A stretch of 64,000 nt of DNA from Lasioglossum baleicum (GCF_051020765.1 NC_134933.1:10141461-10205460), one strand, 5' to 3'. Positions 46,804 to 59,390 are shown, counted from the first letter of the stretch. Translations and numbers: made by a program. Notes: a model not told the origin generated them from the letters alone.

Positions 46804-49800
46804 TGATTTCCCATTCTCGTCGATTCGAAACTGTATCTACGGTGACGCAGAGACAGAGGATATCGCGAAGTAACTGAATCCCGGACAATATTATCCCGGA
46901 TAATCTAATACAAATATAAATTCGATCGGGTGTCGCAGTTTATGTCAAAACACCGGAATCCAGTGAATCCCGGATTTTCCCGTGGAATCTCGCTCCATAA
47001 TCGGCCACGATCCGATGATTCTGATAAAATCAAATCTAGCAATAGAAGCTGTGTCCATTACCCTTTGCTGCACACAATATGCCGCGCATAAATTATGCCA
47101 ACGTCATTCTGTTTAACCGATCGCCGGCGTTGAACGCACCGCGGCGTCGCGACGCCGTTTCGCCTCCTGACAATCGATGAAAAGCTTTTAGCCGGATTGA
47201 GAAGCGTCTTTTCATTAAACTCATTCGCGTCGCCGTCGCCAGGGCCGAACCCGGAATCTTTAATCCATCTTCGAAATGCGGTCGGAAATGTACGCCGAAC
47301 CGAAACCGTAGTTACCAGCGGATAATTCTTTCAGCCGCGGTTCCGTCGAAGTACGCGGGAATGATCGAAACCCCCGGTTGCCTAATTCCGTACAGTTTAC
47401 GGGATCGTTGGATTTTAATGGGAAATTTCTATTGCGGAAATACGGGCATCCGGAAATGATTGGACTGACAGCGAACTCGGGACAGGTCAATTTCACCGGT
47501 TTTAAATGACATTCGAAGAGCCGGCCCTGCGCCAATATCCAGTGTATTATGGGAAATATAAAACGCGAGATGAAACGTGGATGATCTCGATGGAAGCTCG
47601 ATTGGTTTCTTATTTTGATTCGAGGATAATCAAACTGGAAATAGACCGCGCCTCTTTGTCTGATTAAAAACAAACTTATTCTACTTGTTTCATCAGTAGA
47701 TTGGATTCCGGTGTGAAATAAAAATTCTCTACCTCGATCGCAACGAAATATCGAATTGAATGTAGTAGGACAACTCGCGCACGGGAACGTGTAAAAGCAT
47801 TCTGCTGATTTCCTGTCGCTCATTTGGATGAAACTTGACTGTAACGCACACAGTCTCCGCAAAAAATAAAAATATTCGACGGGGAACAGAATTTGAGAGG
47901 GAGAAGAATGGCGCGGATTAACGAAATTTTGTCTTTCGGAGTGGCGAATTTTCCCGCGTGTTAGCACATTTGCATTTGAACGGAGCTCGGGCACCATATT
48001 TTCATAACGAACCGGGGAAAAAAGCGCGGCGCGGGAATAGAATCAGGAGCAGCGGAAAATACAAATGGGATTCGAAGTTTACGAGCGTAAATGTTGATTC
48101 GCAGGGTGTAGCAGGTTATATCCCGGGGTGGTGTGCTCGTAGCTACGAAGGCAACGGCGAGTAATACCGCATTGCGGCTCAAATTCCGATTCCGCCGATT
48201 ATAAATTAATCGTGGTTCTCGCGTTGCGCAAAACTGCGAGCGTCGTTTCCTCTCTTGGTTTCCGCCGTTCCCGGGGCTGAATACAAATACTGGTAAGATT
48301 ACGATCAAATAGAAAAGCATGTCGGTCCCACCCGTTCCCGCTCGCATTACCTCTAATAGGATCGCCGGGGATAGTATTTGCGCGGGCCGATAAAAATTTT
48401 CCAATTAAAACGCGTCGCAGCAACGCTCGCCGGCACCGTCCCTGCTCTAAGAGGATTAAACGCATCTCTGCCGTGGGCCCGCGGCTCGATGCTCGCCGAC
48501 TCATCAGGCCGTTCCGAACCAGTGAAAAGAAGAACACCGGCTTTCGATTCAAAGCCGGTCAAGTCCCTGTGGCGGCGGCAAAATTGTTTGCGCCGGAAAC
48601 TGTCCAACGCTTCGACTTTCCGCGAGCTGATCGGAAACCGGACGGCCAGCTTAGTCCGATTCGGAACTTTTCGATTTTAATTAGATCGCAAATGTTGGCG
48701 CGATCAGTCGGAAACGTGTATCTGCGTCTGTCCATTTACAAGCATTGAAACGACGCGACGTCAACTTGTACTACTGTCTTAACAAATTTGTTTCCATCCC
48801 ACAATTTGTTAAGATTGATAAAGAAGAAATCTTCGATTTTATTGTTTTCGACTTCAATTTTATAGTTGCAGGTCGTCGAACTTCACTTTCGGAGCCTGAA
48901 TAATTGTTTTCACTGTGCCCGGCAGAAGCCAGGAAGTTTTCCACGAACTACTTTCAGCGTATCTTCGATCGGCGCCGGTTTCCAATAGCGAATTTTTCTA
49001 CATTTGCCCTCGGAAAATTGTACATCGATCGCACGGTGAAGCATCGGCACGGTGGATCTCGAAAAATCCACAAATTGAACATCAATATCGAAAGCTCCGG
49101 CCAAATGAAAAAATCGTGGGCATTCATCACGCGAGCGTGGTCTTAATCAATAATGGAAGACACACTCACACACTCGGAGACACAGATACACATACAGAGA
49201 GAAAGAGTTAACGTGGAGCGGACACGTTTTAAGCCTCGCTGTTCTCTCTCGGCCTTTGTGTCGACCGGAGAGCTCGCCAGAGAGAAAAAAAGAAGAAAGA
49301 AGAAACGTTTCATCATCGCGGATGATTCGGTTTTCTTTCTATTTTTTTTCCCCCCTCCCCGCTCGTTTTACATATAACTTGACCGATACGAGGCTAAGCG
49401 TTATCGATTTACGAGCGCCGCGCTCCGGATACGTATGCCGGTCGGCCCATAAATACCAGTCGGGCGCGCAATCTTTCGATATCGGCTATAAATACGTATT
49501 TTATCTGTCGCGGGATTTCAAATGAAAAACAGTCGTCAAGAGCTCATGGGATTACCCGTAAAAGGGCGAACTGTTTCGATACGGGGCCGCGGCCGAACAT
49601 CCTACGCCCTAGGGACGGACCAAGCTTTCGGTCCGCGAGAGAGTATGCGAATTTATAAGCGCGAGAATGTCGCGTCGGGTCAGACGAACCTCTGCTCCGA
49701 GGACATTGGCCGGAATTAAATCCCGATCGTAACTGCCTTCTTTCTTCTTGGAAGGAACGTGCCTATCAAATTTATGGCATACGGGCGTGATCGTTTCCGT

Positions 49801-50449
49801 TCGGTGTTTTTTCGTCTCCTCAGTTTATGGGACCCTCACCCTTCACCAGGACCTGTTTCTCCTCCAATTTTGCCACTTCCGATGAAAAATTGGCGAAATC
49901 GAACCCCGTTTCACCCTGGTTTTATTCATCCATTGAAAGGCTCGGGAGATTTTTTGTGTTTTATGAGCTTTCTGTTCGATAGGGTTCCTTGTTGATTTCA
50001 ATGCTGTTTATTTATGACAGGCCGTGTAGCAAATAAATTCTGTCCACTTTTCAATAACATGTAGACACTTGAATCAATTATAATACATATTTCATACTAT
50101 TACTTCTTGTGGAAATTATTTATGACTCGAACTAACACACGTAATGGATAATTCATATCGTTCTTAAAACAGCTTCTGATCCATAAACTAGGATAGGGAT
50201 GGTCTGATCAAATTGACACAAGATGATAGATCACAATGGATATCGCACGCAGGGTGCCCGATATGGTGGTGCAATCGAAAACGTAATAAATCCACAGAAA
50301 AAAGGTGTCAGAAATGTTGCATGACATTTTTTTATACGGAGCTTCCATTCCGACCAAATGGAGTTCGAAAGTTCCAGTTCGATAACCTGTCTATACTGTT
50401 TCTTGTAAATATTGGCGCACATGTAAACCCGACGGGTTTTCAAAATCGA
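46804..50449. other. No established gene
   Basis: Mixed DNA, CpG-rich at 47.1-49.7 kb with many overlapping frames. The longest is entered at 47260. A patch at 49145-49200 has CACACTCACACACTC-like runs, and 49279-49365 is purine- then pyrimidine-rich. Confidence 0.45.
47260..47997 (-). other. 245-codon open frame, unrecognised
   Basis: The longest open frame in the window. The apparent start is GTG, not a favoured eukaryotic start. The product is rich in Ser, Arg and Phe, without a signal peptide, clear membrane segment or motif I recognise. By a rough estimate a stop-free run this long should occur by chance about once in 100 windows of this composition, so it deserves a check. Lack of similarity and of splice context argues against coding. 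Confidence 0.12.
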
Positions 50450-50596
50450 TCAGTGGTCAGACTAGTGCGAACCAGACAAATATACTCAGACCTCCTTGGT
50501 AGGCAAATAGGTTGAGGCAGTCCCTAATCAGACAAATATATTCGAACGTCCCTGATCCAACAAGTAGATCGAGTCAGCCTGTGATCAGACAATTAT
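50450..50596. repeat. 56-bp tandem monomer, about 2.3 copies
   Basis: CAGACAAATATACTCAGACC (50473), CAGACAAATATATTCGAACG (50529) and CAGACAATTATC (50585) are spaced exactly 56 bp. Each unit contains a GTAGGCAAATAGGTTGAGGCA / CAAGTAGATCGAGTCA-type block. It directly abuts the transposon starting at 50597. Confidence 0.8.
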
Positions 50597-51104
50597 CATG
50601 GGTTATCCAAAAGTACCTTTAGTATGTTGAATGAGAATATCTGTCAAACGCCATGTTTGTTTCTTGTCACTTTCTTGTATTTCTAACCTACAATGATAGA
50701 GAATTTTAACAATGGAGTCGTATACGATTGTAGAGCGTGTTAAAGTTATTAAAATTTGTTTTGCAAATCAGTGTTCAAATAATTCGAAATTTGGTCACGG
50801 AACTTGATGAAACTGATAAACCAGAGTCTGGCAGACCAAAAACAGCTCGTTCTAATGAAAACATTGCTGCTGTTCGTGAAAGTGTTGCTAATGATCCATC
50901 AACATCAATCCCACGTCGTTCTCAAGAATTGAGTATTTCTTTGAATTGATGTCTGTAAACGTGGTGGTCATTTGACAGATATCGTTTATCACACATGATT
51001 GTCATAGATGATACCAGATAATTAAATAAAAAAACCAATGAAATTAAAAATAGTATGGTTTTTATTAAAAAAAAACTTCCTATAGTCTATTTTGGATAAC
51101 CCAT
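50597..51104 (+). mobile_element. Degenerate DUF4817-type transposon, 508 bp
   Basis: Perfect 15-bp inverted ends ATGGGTTATCCAAAA (50597-50611 and 51090-51104). The coding strand is +. It keeps only an N-terminal HTH coding remnant (pseudogene entry); the DDE part is missing. The family is abundant in ant and bee genomes, annotated there as DUF4817 or SETMAR-like proteins. No certain target duplication was found. Confidence 0.85.
50712..50949 (+). pseudogene. Transposase N-terminal HTH remnant (frameshifted)
   Basis: ATG at 50712 starts MESYTIVERVKVIKICFANQ, the first DUF4817-type helix, but this frame stops at 50807. A shifted frame carries the next conserved part, DKPESGRPKTARSNENIAAV, then RESVANDPSTSIPRRSQELSIS, to 50949. 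The SGRP-x-T and ENI-x-AVRESV-x-x-DP-x-x-SI-RRSQEL-x-IS pattern identifies the linker and second HTH. A deletion/frameshift separates the halves, and the catalytic domain is absent. Confidence 0.85.
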
Positions 51105-52054
51105 TCTTAAAACAGTCTTTGTCTAATATGATTTATGCTAATTCTGAGTGTCTCATGGAAACGTAGATTTTGACGTAGAATTAATGATACTGTTGTATTA
51201 TTTTCAACCTATTAAACATATCAGCAAAAAATAAATAAATATCACTCGAGTTAGTTGCAATTCAGGTAGAAAATGTTTACTTTGCATAAAGATCAGCCAA
51301 ATTGGACCGAAATTTACGCGAGAAAATGGTAAAAATTCGTGTGTAGAATCTCGAAGATTCGAATCGTCGAGTACAGGATTGGGGAGATACGATCGGAATC
51401 GTTCATTCGAGGCAATCGAAGTGAATCGAGAAGCAAGACACTCGATCGTTATCGGTAGATACGTTTCATAAGGCTGGTCCGGAAAGCCGGCGACCGTTTT
51501 CGATCGGCAGCAGCCGTCGATCTTCGTTGTGCACGCGATCGAGGAAAATTGAACGTCGCCGAACGAAACGGATAGCGAACGAGCCGGGTAGCTGGCCACC
51601 GGTATACGCTGCTGCTCCGCCTCGCAGTGACGTACATTTCCACGGTACAGTTACTGTTATGGGTGCTGCGAGGCCAACGTCTCGACCCTAACTTCTTCTT
51701 GCCGCTTCAATTGCTACCGGTTAGTCGTTTCTCGTGCTGAGCCGGCCCGGGCACGGCCCGACAACCAAAGCTCGCCCCAATACGATCGTGCTGGACCAAT
51801 ATCCTTGTCCCTGGCTGATTGTAACTTACGCTGTTGCCGGTCCACCAACGCGAATTCTGCGCTTGTTACATCTATATTTCGTGTGTGCTTTATCTACGAT
51901 CTGCAATAGCTTATGGCCGAATTGTAATAGTTTATAATCTACGGCTTTTGCCAAGACATTCGAGTCAAGGCACGCTAATAAACAGAAGACAATACCTCGC
52001 ATAAAAGCCCTACTAATCCGAGTCCTGGGAAGGATTTTGAGCGAAATTTTGTAT
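51105..52054. other. No gene recognised
   Basis: AT-rich at first, then CpG-rich. It includes TTTGCATAAAGATCAG (51280), a partial match to the dispersed motif. Frames of 60-131 codons are unrecognised. Confidence 0.5.
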
Positions 52055-52645
52055 ACAGGGTATGTCCGTTAAGGTATGCCACTATTTTTTAGGCATTTCC
52101 AGTAGTGCAAATAAAAAATGTTTTATACAAAAGTTTCCCAGTACTTGGTGAGCTACATATTCGCATATTCTTAAATCTGAAAAAATGCTTTTTACGTTAA
52201 AAAGTAAAGGTCACCTTGACTTTTTTAAATGGCACCATATGTTTTGGACATCGTGGGATTGTTTCTGACGTCGAGACGAATTTAACAGTGTATTACACTA
52301 TGACCTTGAAATGATCTCAAACTCGGAAATTTTGTGTATACGTAATTTTAATGAAAAATTATTTCTTACAATATAAATCAAGTTATATCAGATGTTCGAA
52401 CTGCGATCCATCTTCTACGATACAGAGCTCCGCTCTTTCTATTAGACTTTTCGTTGTTGCCATAATTAGGGCATCTCGGTTTACGTTATTACATGCACTT
52501 GTTATGCGATTTCGAAGTTCTTGAACATCATTGATTGCTGTATCGTATACAACAGATTGCAGATATTCCCAAAGATAAAAATCCAACGGAGACACTACTG
52601 GAAATGCCTAAAAAATGGTGACATAACTTAACGGACACACCCTGT
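52055..52645 (-). mobile_element. Internally deleted DDE transposon with 53-bp inverted ends
   Basis: 52055-52107 and 52593-52645 are inverted repeats with few mismatches (ACAGGGTATGTCCGTTAAGG … TTTTTTAGGCATTTCCAGTA). The coding strand is minus and keeps only a C-terminal transposase fragment running directly out of the right-hand repeat. The tip CAGGGTGTGTCCGTTAAG is a terminus style I recognise from ant and bee mariner-type elements. Confidence 0.88.
52383..52604 (-). pseudogene. DDE transposase C-terminal fragment
   Basis: Minus-strand reading begins inside the inverted repeat and gives VSPLDFYLWEYLQSVVYDT, then NDVQELRNRITSACNNV, ending QFEHLI. PLDF-x-LW is the site of the third catalytic acid in Tc1/mariner-type DDE_3 domains. 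Here the Asp and the LW are kept, but everything N-terminal is deleted. The fragment is about 73 residues where a full protein would be several hundred. It is probably from the same broad family as the element at 50597, though their termini differ, so not the same element. Confidence 0.82.
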
Positions 52646-53788
52646 GTATAATACTTGTAGGACTCATTTTGCAAGTGCGCTTCGATCTGACACGCCAGAT
52701 CTGCCAGATTGTTTCGTCGTTCTGTAATGGATTCTACAGATTGGAAGATTCTGTCTCTTAGGATATAGTTAGTAACAAGTTCGGGGGAGTCTCGTGAATC
52801 ATTTGCTATTCTACTGGCTTCCAAAGGGACCAACTAGAAAGAACACGTTCCCTTAACAATTAGTTGAAAGTTAGTCCGCCTTCATTTCCTGATTGCATTT
52901 ACAGTTGAATTTCGATCATCCGGAACTGACAATTAGTGCAAAGCAGAGCAAATTTTTATACAAATGAATTCGGACGATGTACACACTCGGGTGTACAGAA
53001 GAAAAAATCGCAGCTTCCCTGTTAAACCTAATCCCGCGTACAAATAATGGCGAGCTGGAAACGTAACACGATATTCGTTTTCCCAGTGAAGCCCAGCGCA
53101 GTGCATACTTGATGCACCTGATCCGGCTGCATTACAGACAGTACTGTTCGCTCTGCTCGGGTATAAAATTTCTTTAAGGGAAACCGAACCAAGGAAACAG
53201 TTAAGGCTACCTTTCCCCGAGCTACTCAACCCGGATCTACGATTTCGAAATTATTCCCCGTTTATCTGCCTCGCCCGTGATCCAACGGACGCTAATGCTG
53301 GATTTGTAAAAGCCGTCTTTTATTCGACGAACAATTCTACTTGACCGAGCTGTTTTGACTGGTAGCGTTATTATAGTCGATACTTACCCGCGCATCAAAG
53401 CTCTTTCTCTCTCCCTCTCTCCCGTTCTCTCATCTACCTCATAATAATCTAGCCGCCCACAAAGTTCTCGAATACCCCGAGGGAGGTGTTGCGAGTTGGA
53501 AACCAGTGGCTCCAGCGAGAACCTTAATTTTCTCGGCGAGAGACGCGGCCGTTAGATCAACCGGGTGCCTCCGAAGTGCATCTTTGTTTCGGGAAGACCG
53601 CGTGCAGTATGCACGTTCTACTTTCTTGCAATTGAATCTCCCTAGGAAATGGCCGAAGCATCTTGGAGCTGTGTGAAAGTCATTTTACACCCTGTCAATT
53701 CTTCACAGAAATTACTTTGAGGATCCTTGCGCGAAATAACAATTTTGTCTTCGGAAGATTACACGTTACCTATCAATTTTGAAGAATT

Positions 53789-53937
53789 GAAAGGAGTTGT
53801 CATCTTTCTATTTTTTTTTTATTCAGAGCATAAGTAAAATAGTTTAAAGAAATGAATACTTTTGAAAGAAGCTGCCGTCTTTTTATTTCTTTAAGAGCTT
53901 AAGTGGACCAGAGGTTGCAAGAATGAATACATACCGC
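53789..53937. repeat. 75-bp tandem duplication, diverged
   Basis: GAAAGGAGTTGTCATCTTTC (53789) and GAAAGAAGCTGCCGTCTTTT (53864) begin two units that share AGAGCATAAGT/AGAGCTTAAGT and AAATGAATAC/AGAATGAATAC. Confidence 0.7.
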
Positions 53938-54454
53938 AATAAAACGTTCATTTGACAACATTTCAACAAGCTATTAACCGGAACACTGATTGCCAAGGAA
54001 CTTCCTTTTCTCTCCGCGAACACGAAGACCAGCGTTGTTCGGGAAACGTTTACTTGTTTGCCATACACACCGGCAATATTTACCGTCCGACGAAAACATC
54101 GAGCGTCACGTTTTGCTTGAGCTTCACGAATGTCGAAATTTTACGTAGCCGCCGACAAAAGTTGACCCGGGGTGCACCGCGCGAGGATTAATATCACAGA
54201 TTACCGATAAAAGTTCTACCACTCTACTCTTTAATATATTCTCTTTAGCGCCTACTCATTTCCTAATGGAATGCTTGGTGCACTGAAGAGAATTGGCTGA
54301 TTGTGGAATTTTTAATGCGCAAGTCATAATTGCATTAAACTTTCATTTTACAAATGTGTTTCAACCTTACCCATTCAGAGTGTTAATGGAGACTAAAATT
54401 TCCATTTCGGAGACCAATCTTCTCGAAATCCAACAATTACAAAAGATTCTCTAA

Positions 54455-54530
54455 TGTCTGACTAGAAGCCGGCCTGAATTACTTAGTCCAACACAAGTAG
54501 ATTAAGTAAATCATTGGTCAGACAAATAAA
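54455..54530. repeat. Single copy of the 56-bp monomer family
   Basis: GTCTGACTAG … TAGTCCAACACAAGTAGATT … TTGGTCAGACAAATA aligns block for block with the tandem pair at 50473-50596, with small indels. Confidence 0.6.
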
Positions 54531-56660
54531 AGAAAAATATTTCCAATTGTTGGACGTACACCGACTTCCTCTCGACTGATTGCACCATCTAATTACGAGA
54601 AAAAAAATAGCTCAATCAGCCGTATCTCGTACGTCGAAAGCTGTCTCGCAGCGATCCCGTCGCCGCTTAATTACGGGTTCTTTCGGTCGGAGCGAGGATA
54701 AAAAATTCCATCCGGTGCCACGTGCGCGTTCAGCTACGCGTAATTATTTAAACTTTCGCTGCGGTCGGGAATCGGTTTTAATTAATTCAAACTTTCGGCA
54801 GGGCGTCAGCTCTGGTACGTGTGTTGCGTAGCGTCGCCGGCCACGGGTTTAATAAACTGAATTTTGACGGTACATTTTGCGGATCCTCGCGGGAGGCGAA
54901 ATAAAAACGCGACGGCGGAACGTCCAGGCCGCGTTGCCGTGCATTTTGAAGGCAGCCCCGGTGTCTCCGGACGAATCCGACGCGGCCGACAATCGCCCCG
55001 GCCAGAGAATCAGCAGAAGCAGCGGAGGAAACTTTTGCGCGAACGATTCCCATGTAAATTGTGTTTCCCGGGGAACACCGGAATCTCGTGTTGCTTCCTC
55101 CGCGCCGGACGGTCTTCCCCAAGTAATTCCGGGCAAAGTTTGATAAACTCGGGGGCGATCGGAATATTTTCCGGACTTGATCGCCCCGCGAGGATATATA
55201 CAGCCTCATCGGAAACTCCCGTTGTCTCTCCGACGACGACGACAGACTACAGCCAATCCCCGCGATTCCTCGACGGAATATATTTGCTTCCATCGCGTAA
55301 ACGCGGACCGAACCGAGAGAATGCATGATCGAGAATGTAAACTGCCGCCGTAGAATGCGCTGAATTTTTTCCTTCACTCGTTCAGAATTGCTCCCCGCTT
55401 CTAGCGGAACGAAGCTTTCTCACATAAATTAGGGGAGTGAAAGAAATTTGTTTTCTTTTGCTCTCTGTTCAATGTTACCTGTCGGGATCCCGATTGTTGC
55501 GTAGCATTACAATCGAGTAATTCGATTACGTTCGATTCAGTTACATTGTAATCCGCGATTCTCATCTGTCAATTGATTAAACGACCATGCAATTCGTAAT
55601 TGTAGCCGTCGTTGTATGTACAATTACAAAGCGCGACGTAATTGAATTAGAATTGCGAATTAAGTGGCATTCTAATTAAGAGGAAATACGAGTTGGGAAA
55701 ATCACGTAAACGGTTTCTGGCACAGCGGAATTAGTAGCAGCGATAAATATGTTCGGGTATAACTATTATTCATAAATTCATTATTCCTGCTCTATAATTC
55801 AGGTTACTGTTACAGCTCGTTCTGCGAACCGCTGCACCATTACTCATTCAGCTAATCCATTCGTTTAGATTTCATTCGTGACATAATGAAATTCCACCGA
55901 TGCCTCGATTTCCTGGAACTTGTGAATTTAATACAAAACTTAACAAACCATGCGTCCAGTGCTCGGTGGTTTATAAAATATGAATAATATTTAAATTTCG
56001 TAATCTTGTTTCCCATTGTGAGCGAGGGCGAGCACAACGGTGAAAATTGCATTGAATTTTGCAGCTCGAACGTCTTGCTAGAGGCGAATTGCTCCGGTGA
56101 CCAAAATAGCGGGGTTTTCACCAGCGAATATACATCCGCCTTAAATCGTCCGCGTTTCAGTCCTCACGGTGGCAAAACACTCGTAACTGAAACTACTTAA
56201 TTAACAGGAATAATATACTCGAGAGGTTGGTGGTGGGGAGGAAGCGGGAGAGGGGAGGGTAAGAATGAAAGACTTTAAAAATCCTCAGCGAAACGGGAAC
56301 GTGGTATCCTGAGGGTGGCGGAGGCGCCTTTCATTTACACAGTTTTCCCGTGATTCGACCGAACGAGAAGCCCGCTTCGAAACGCAGTCACGCTCGACGA
56401 TCAAAGGGCCTCGGGGTTTTAATTGCTGCTACTCCTGCTAGTGCTAGTGCTGCTGTCGATGCTCCGGATTCTGGAGGGCCCGGCAAAGTCTATTATGGAC
56501 GAGAGGAAAAAAGAGTGGCGACTGTCAAACGGTTCCTCCAGGTACCTTCGATATCGAGACGACGGAATATTCGAGACGAGTGAGCGTGCAATTGCTATAA
56601 TTAGCACGGTGTCTTCTTCGGCTGGTTGTTTCTGCGAGTGTTTTGTTACCTTTTATTTAG

Positions 56661-57127
56661 ACGATATTCTTTGAAATTAATCGAACGTCCAGGGAAATTT
56701 CACTTTTATAAGGAACATTTATTTAAACTTATCCCTTGTACCTTGATTTGTTTTGACAATGTTCTTTGAAATTAATCAAATATCCAGAGAAATTTCATTT
56801 TGATGAGGAACATTTATTTAAATGTATCCCTTCTACCTTGATCTGTTTTGACAATGTTCTTTGAAATTAATCAAATTTCCAGAGAGTTTCATTTTTTTAA
56901 GGAACATTCACTTAAACGTATCCCTTGTACCTTGATTTGTTTTGACGATGTTCTTTGAAATGAATCAAATGTCTAGAGAAATTTCATTTTTTTAAGGAAC
57001 ATTCACTTAAACGTATCCCTTGTACCTTGATCTGTTTTGACGATGTTCTTTGAAATTAATCGAACGTCCAGGAAAATTTCATTTTTATAAGGAACATTTA
57101 TTTAAACGTATCCCTTGTACCTTTATA
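56661..57127. repeat. 95-bp tandem array, five copies
   Basis: TTCTTTGAAATTAATC recurs at 56666, 56762, 56857, 56951 and 57046, a 94-96-bp period. Each unit continues with CCAGAGAAATTTCATTTT-, AAGGAACATT- and TATCCCTTGTACCTTGAT-type blocks. The copies are roughly 85-95 percent alike. Some changes are shared by neighbours (for example TTCACTTAAACG in units 3 and 4), as expected from stepwise duplication. Confidence 0.95.
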
Positions 57128-58989
57128 CGTTATATTGATCATCGATGAATAAGTAGATATGGTCAGACCTTGGTCAGACGATGTGTATTCAGGAATTCAG
57201 GAGATGTGTATCAAGGGTTAATAGGGGTTGTTTTTCGACGGTTCGAAAACGCAGTTGGCACCCGCACCCCGGTTTCCGGGGGAAGCGCGATCTGCTTACG
57301 ACGCTTAATGGCGAAAAGTGCACTCGCCCCCTTTGTCACGAAGTTAATTGTTCGTCTGCCGAGCAGTCGACGGAGGGGTGTCGCTCGCATTCACCCCTCG
57401 ACAATGAACCGCCGTCGCATATAATTCCCGACGGTAAATCGACGCCATCTCTTGTAAACGAAACGAATCGTCGGCCGAGGAGAACAATTAATCCGGCACG
57501 TAGCCCGTGCCTCGAATTAACCCTCGTTCCACGACGATTTCTTCTCGCCACTTCATTTTCTCACTCTCTCGCGCGCGTTCTTTTCTTTCCGCTTTTCCCA
57601 GCCTCTTCATCTTTGCCACTCGTGTCCCCCCTCTCTTTCTCCCTCGTAAATAATCGTCGAAATATCGAACAGCCACTTTCGCAGCGTCGAGGATACTTTT
57701 GATACTTTTACGACGATTCAGTGGCGCGGTATCGATCACCACCCACTCCAGTTGATATTTAAGAGACGCCCTCGCCTGAAGAAGATGTTTGCGTGACGCC
57801 TATTAGCCGGATATTTATTGTTCACGCGGTTCGATACCCGGTTTGATCGATCGCTTCCCTTTCTTTTACAAGAGGGACGGACGACAGAGCTGATTGGAAA
57901 CTGGAAAGAGTAGTTCCCAGACGAGGACGGGGCACATTTACTGGTCTGAATAATTGAATCGGGGCTGCCGCTGCGCTGGTGACGAACTTCGGTTTCAACC
58001 CCCATCTAGTCCCACGGAAACACTGACTTGGTCTTTTATCTCGGCTGCCACCTGTCTTTCTGGTTTTCACGATATTCGCATCGAATCCTTAAAACGAGAC
58101 AATCCTGATAAATATTCATCGACCACTTTGTAGCTTCGGAAAATCGTTGTCACTAGCATTCGGTCGAAGTATCATTTTCCTTCAGTGTCCATTAAGACTC
58201 ACTCTATTCATTCTGAATGTAAACGTCGCAGAGAAATTTTATAATTTCAGTGAGTGACGTGCACATCTAATTTACGATGAATCCCAATGGATTTACTTGG
58301 CGTTTCTCTTTAAGTAGACGACCACTCGTCAATTATAAAACATCATTCGATGTCTTGAAAGTCTTGGATTAAAAACAACATTCCAATAGTCAGTGGATAA
58401 ATCCAACGTACTCAGAAAACGACGTTCACGCAACCAGAACGTACAGAAAAATAAAATGGTTACGAGGCGAGTTTAACGACTGTAGAATAAACGATTCGTT
58501 GCACCAGTCCGAGCACAGTGTCTCATCAATTACGAAGAATTACCACGCGTGCCTCTGACCAGTGTCGAGACACAACAGACTCGGTCGAAATTGTTTCAAG
58601 ATCGATATCGAAGCAGCAGCAGAGGCAAACTCGTCGAGGGTACACTTTCTTAAAGTGGGATCGATTCGTAACAGCCGGCCCCGTGTCCGGCGGCATTAAT
58701 TTGATGGTCTCGAAAGCAATTTGCTGCCTTGTCACGGGAAGACGAATGTTGGAGACGACGACGCGAGGTGGCCCACGTTTCGCCGCGTCTCCTCGAGTGT
58801 CCGTTGTTCCCATCCGCCCACCGGGGAACCTGGGTTCGCCCACTTGCTCGATTTCGCGTTAATAAATCGACGACACAGCCGTAGAATCGCTGGAATCCTT
58901 GCCGCCCTATTCGCCAGATTCACGAAGACAAACGACGCGGTCCACGATCAACCGGTGCTCTCCGGCACGACAATTAAAGCTTCATAATG
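57128..58989. other. No gene; 56-bp monomer fragment at 57150
   Basis: AAGTAGATATGGTCAGACCT followed by TGGTCAGACGATG (57151-57183) is a rearranged fragment of the monomer family. 57.2-58.0 and 58.5-59.0 kb are CpG-rich with open frames on both strands (up to 173 codons +), unrecognised. Confidence 0.5.
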
Positions 58990-59390
58990 AAGTGGACTGC
59001 TTGCCCCTTCAACCAGTGCACCGTCGCATTCCGTTGGAATTTTCACGTCTGAGATTTTTACGAGTTTCTCATTCGTCTTGGAAATAATATTATATTTTCT
59101 GGGTGTAGAGGAATTAATTTGTTTAATCATCTAATTAAGTGGGTTGCTTGCCCCTTCAAGTTTGCAATCACTGCACCGTAGCATTTCGTTGCAATTTTGA
59201 GATCTGAAATTTTTACGAATCTCTAATTCGACTTAGAAATAATATCACATTTTCTGGGTTACGAATTAATTCGTTGCCAATTCTTCTCGAATTTTCAAAT
59301 CATCTGCATAATTATGCATCTCCTATGAATTTCTCAATGCTCTTATCAATAATGTCACATTTTCCCGGTGTACGAGGAATCATTAAGTTT
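58990..59390. repeat. Degenerate tandem duplication, about 147-bp unit
   Basis: AAGTGGACTGCTTGCCCCTT (58990) and AAGTGGGTTGCTTGCCCCTT (59137) start two full units that share CACTGCACCGT-, GAGATTTTTACGA- and CATTTTCTGGGT-type blocks. A third partial unit is recognisable from AATTTCTCAATG to CACATTTTCCCGGTGTACGA (59329-59375). Confidence 0.85.

Larger units (their letters stand above)
52646..56660. other. No established gene
   Basis: Contains a CT-rich patch (53404-53430), a 75-bp duplication (53789) and one 56-bp monomer copy (54455). A CpG-rich block at 54.6-55.4 kb has open frames on both strands (196 codons minus, 154 plus); its high GC alone explains them. A CTG/CTA triplet run lies near 56423-56460. 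Confidence 0.45.

Noticed and set aside
54787..55377. 196-codon minus-strand frame as a gene
   Set aside because: Lies in CpG-rich DNA where stops are rare; two + frames are open over the same bases and no motif is recognisable.
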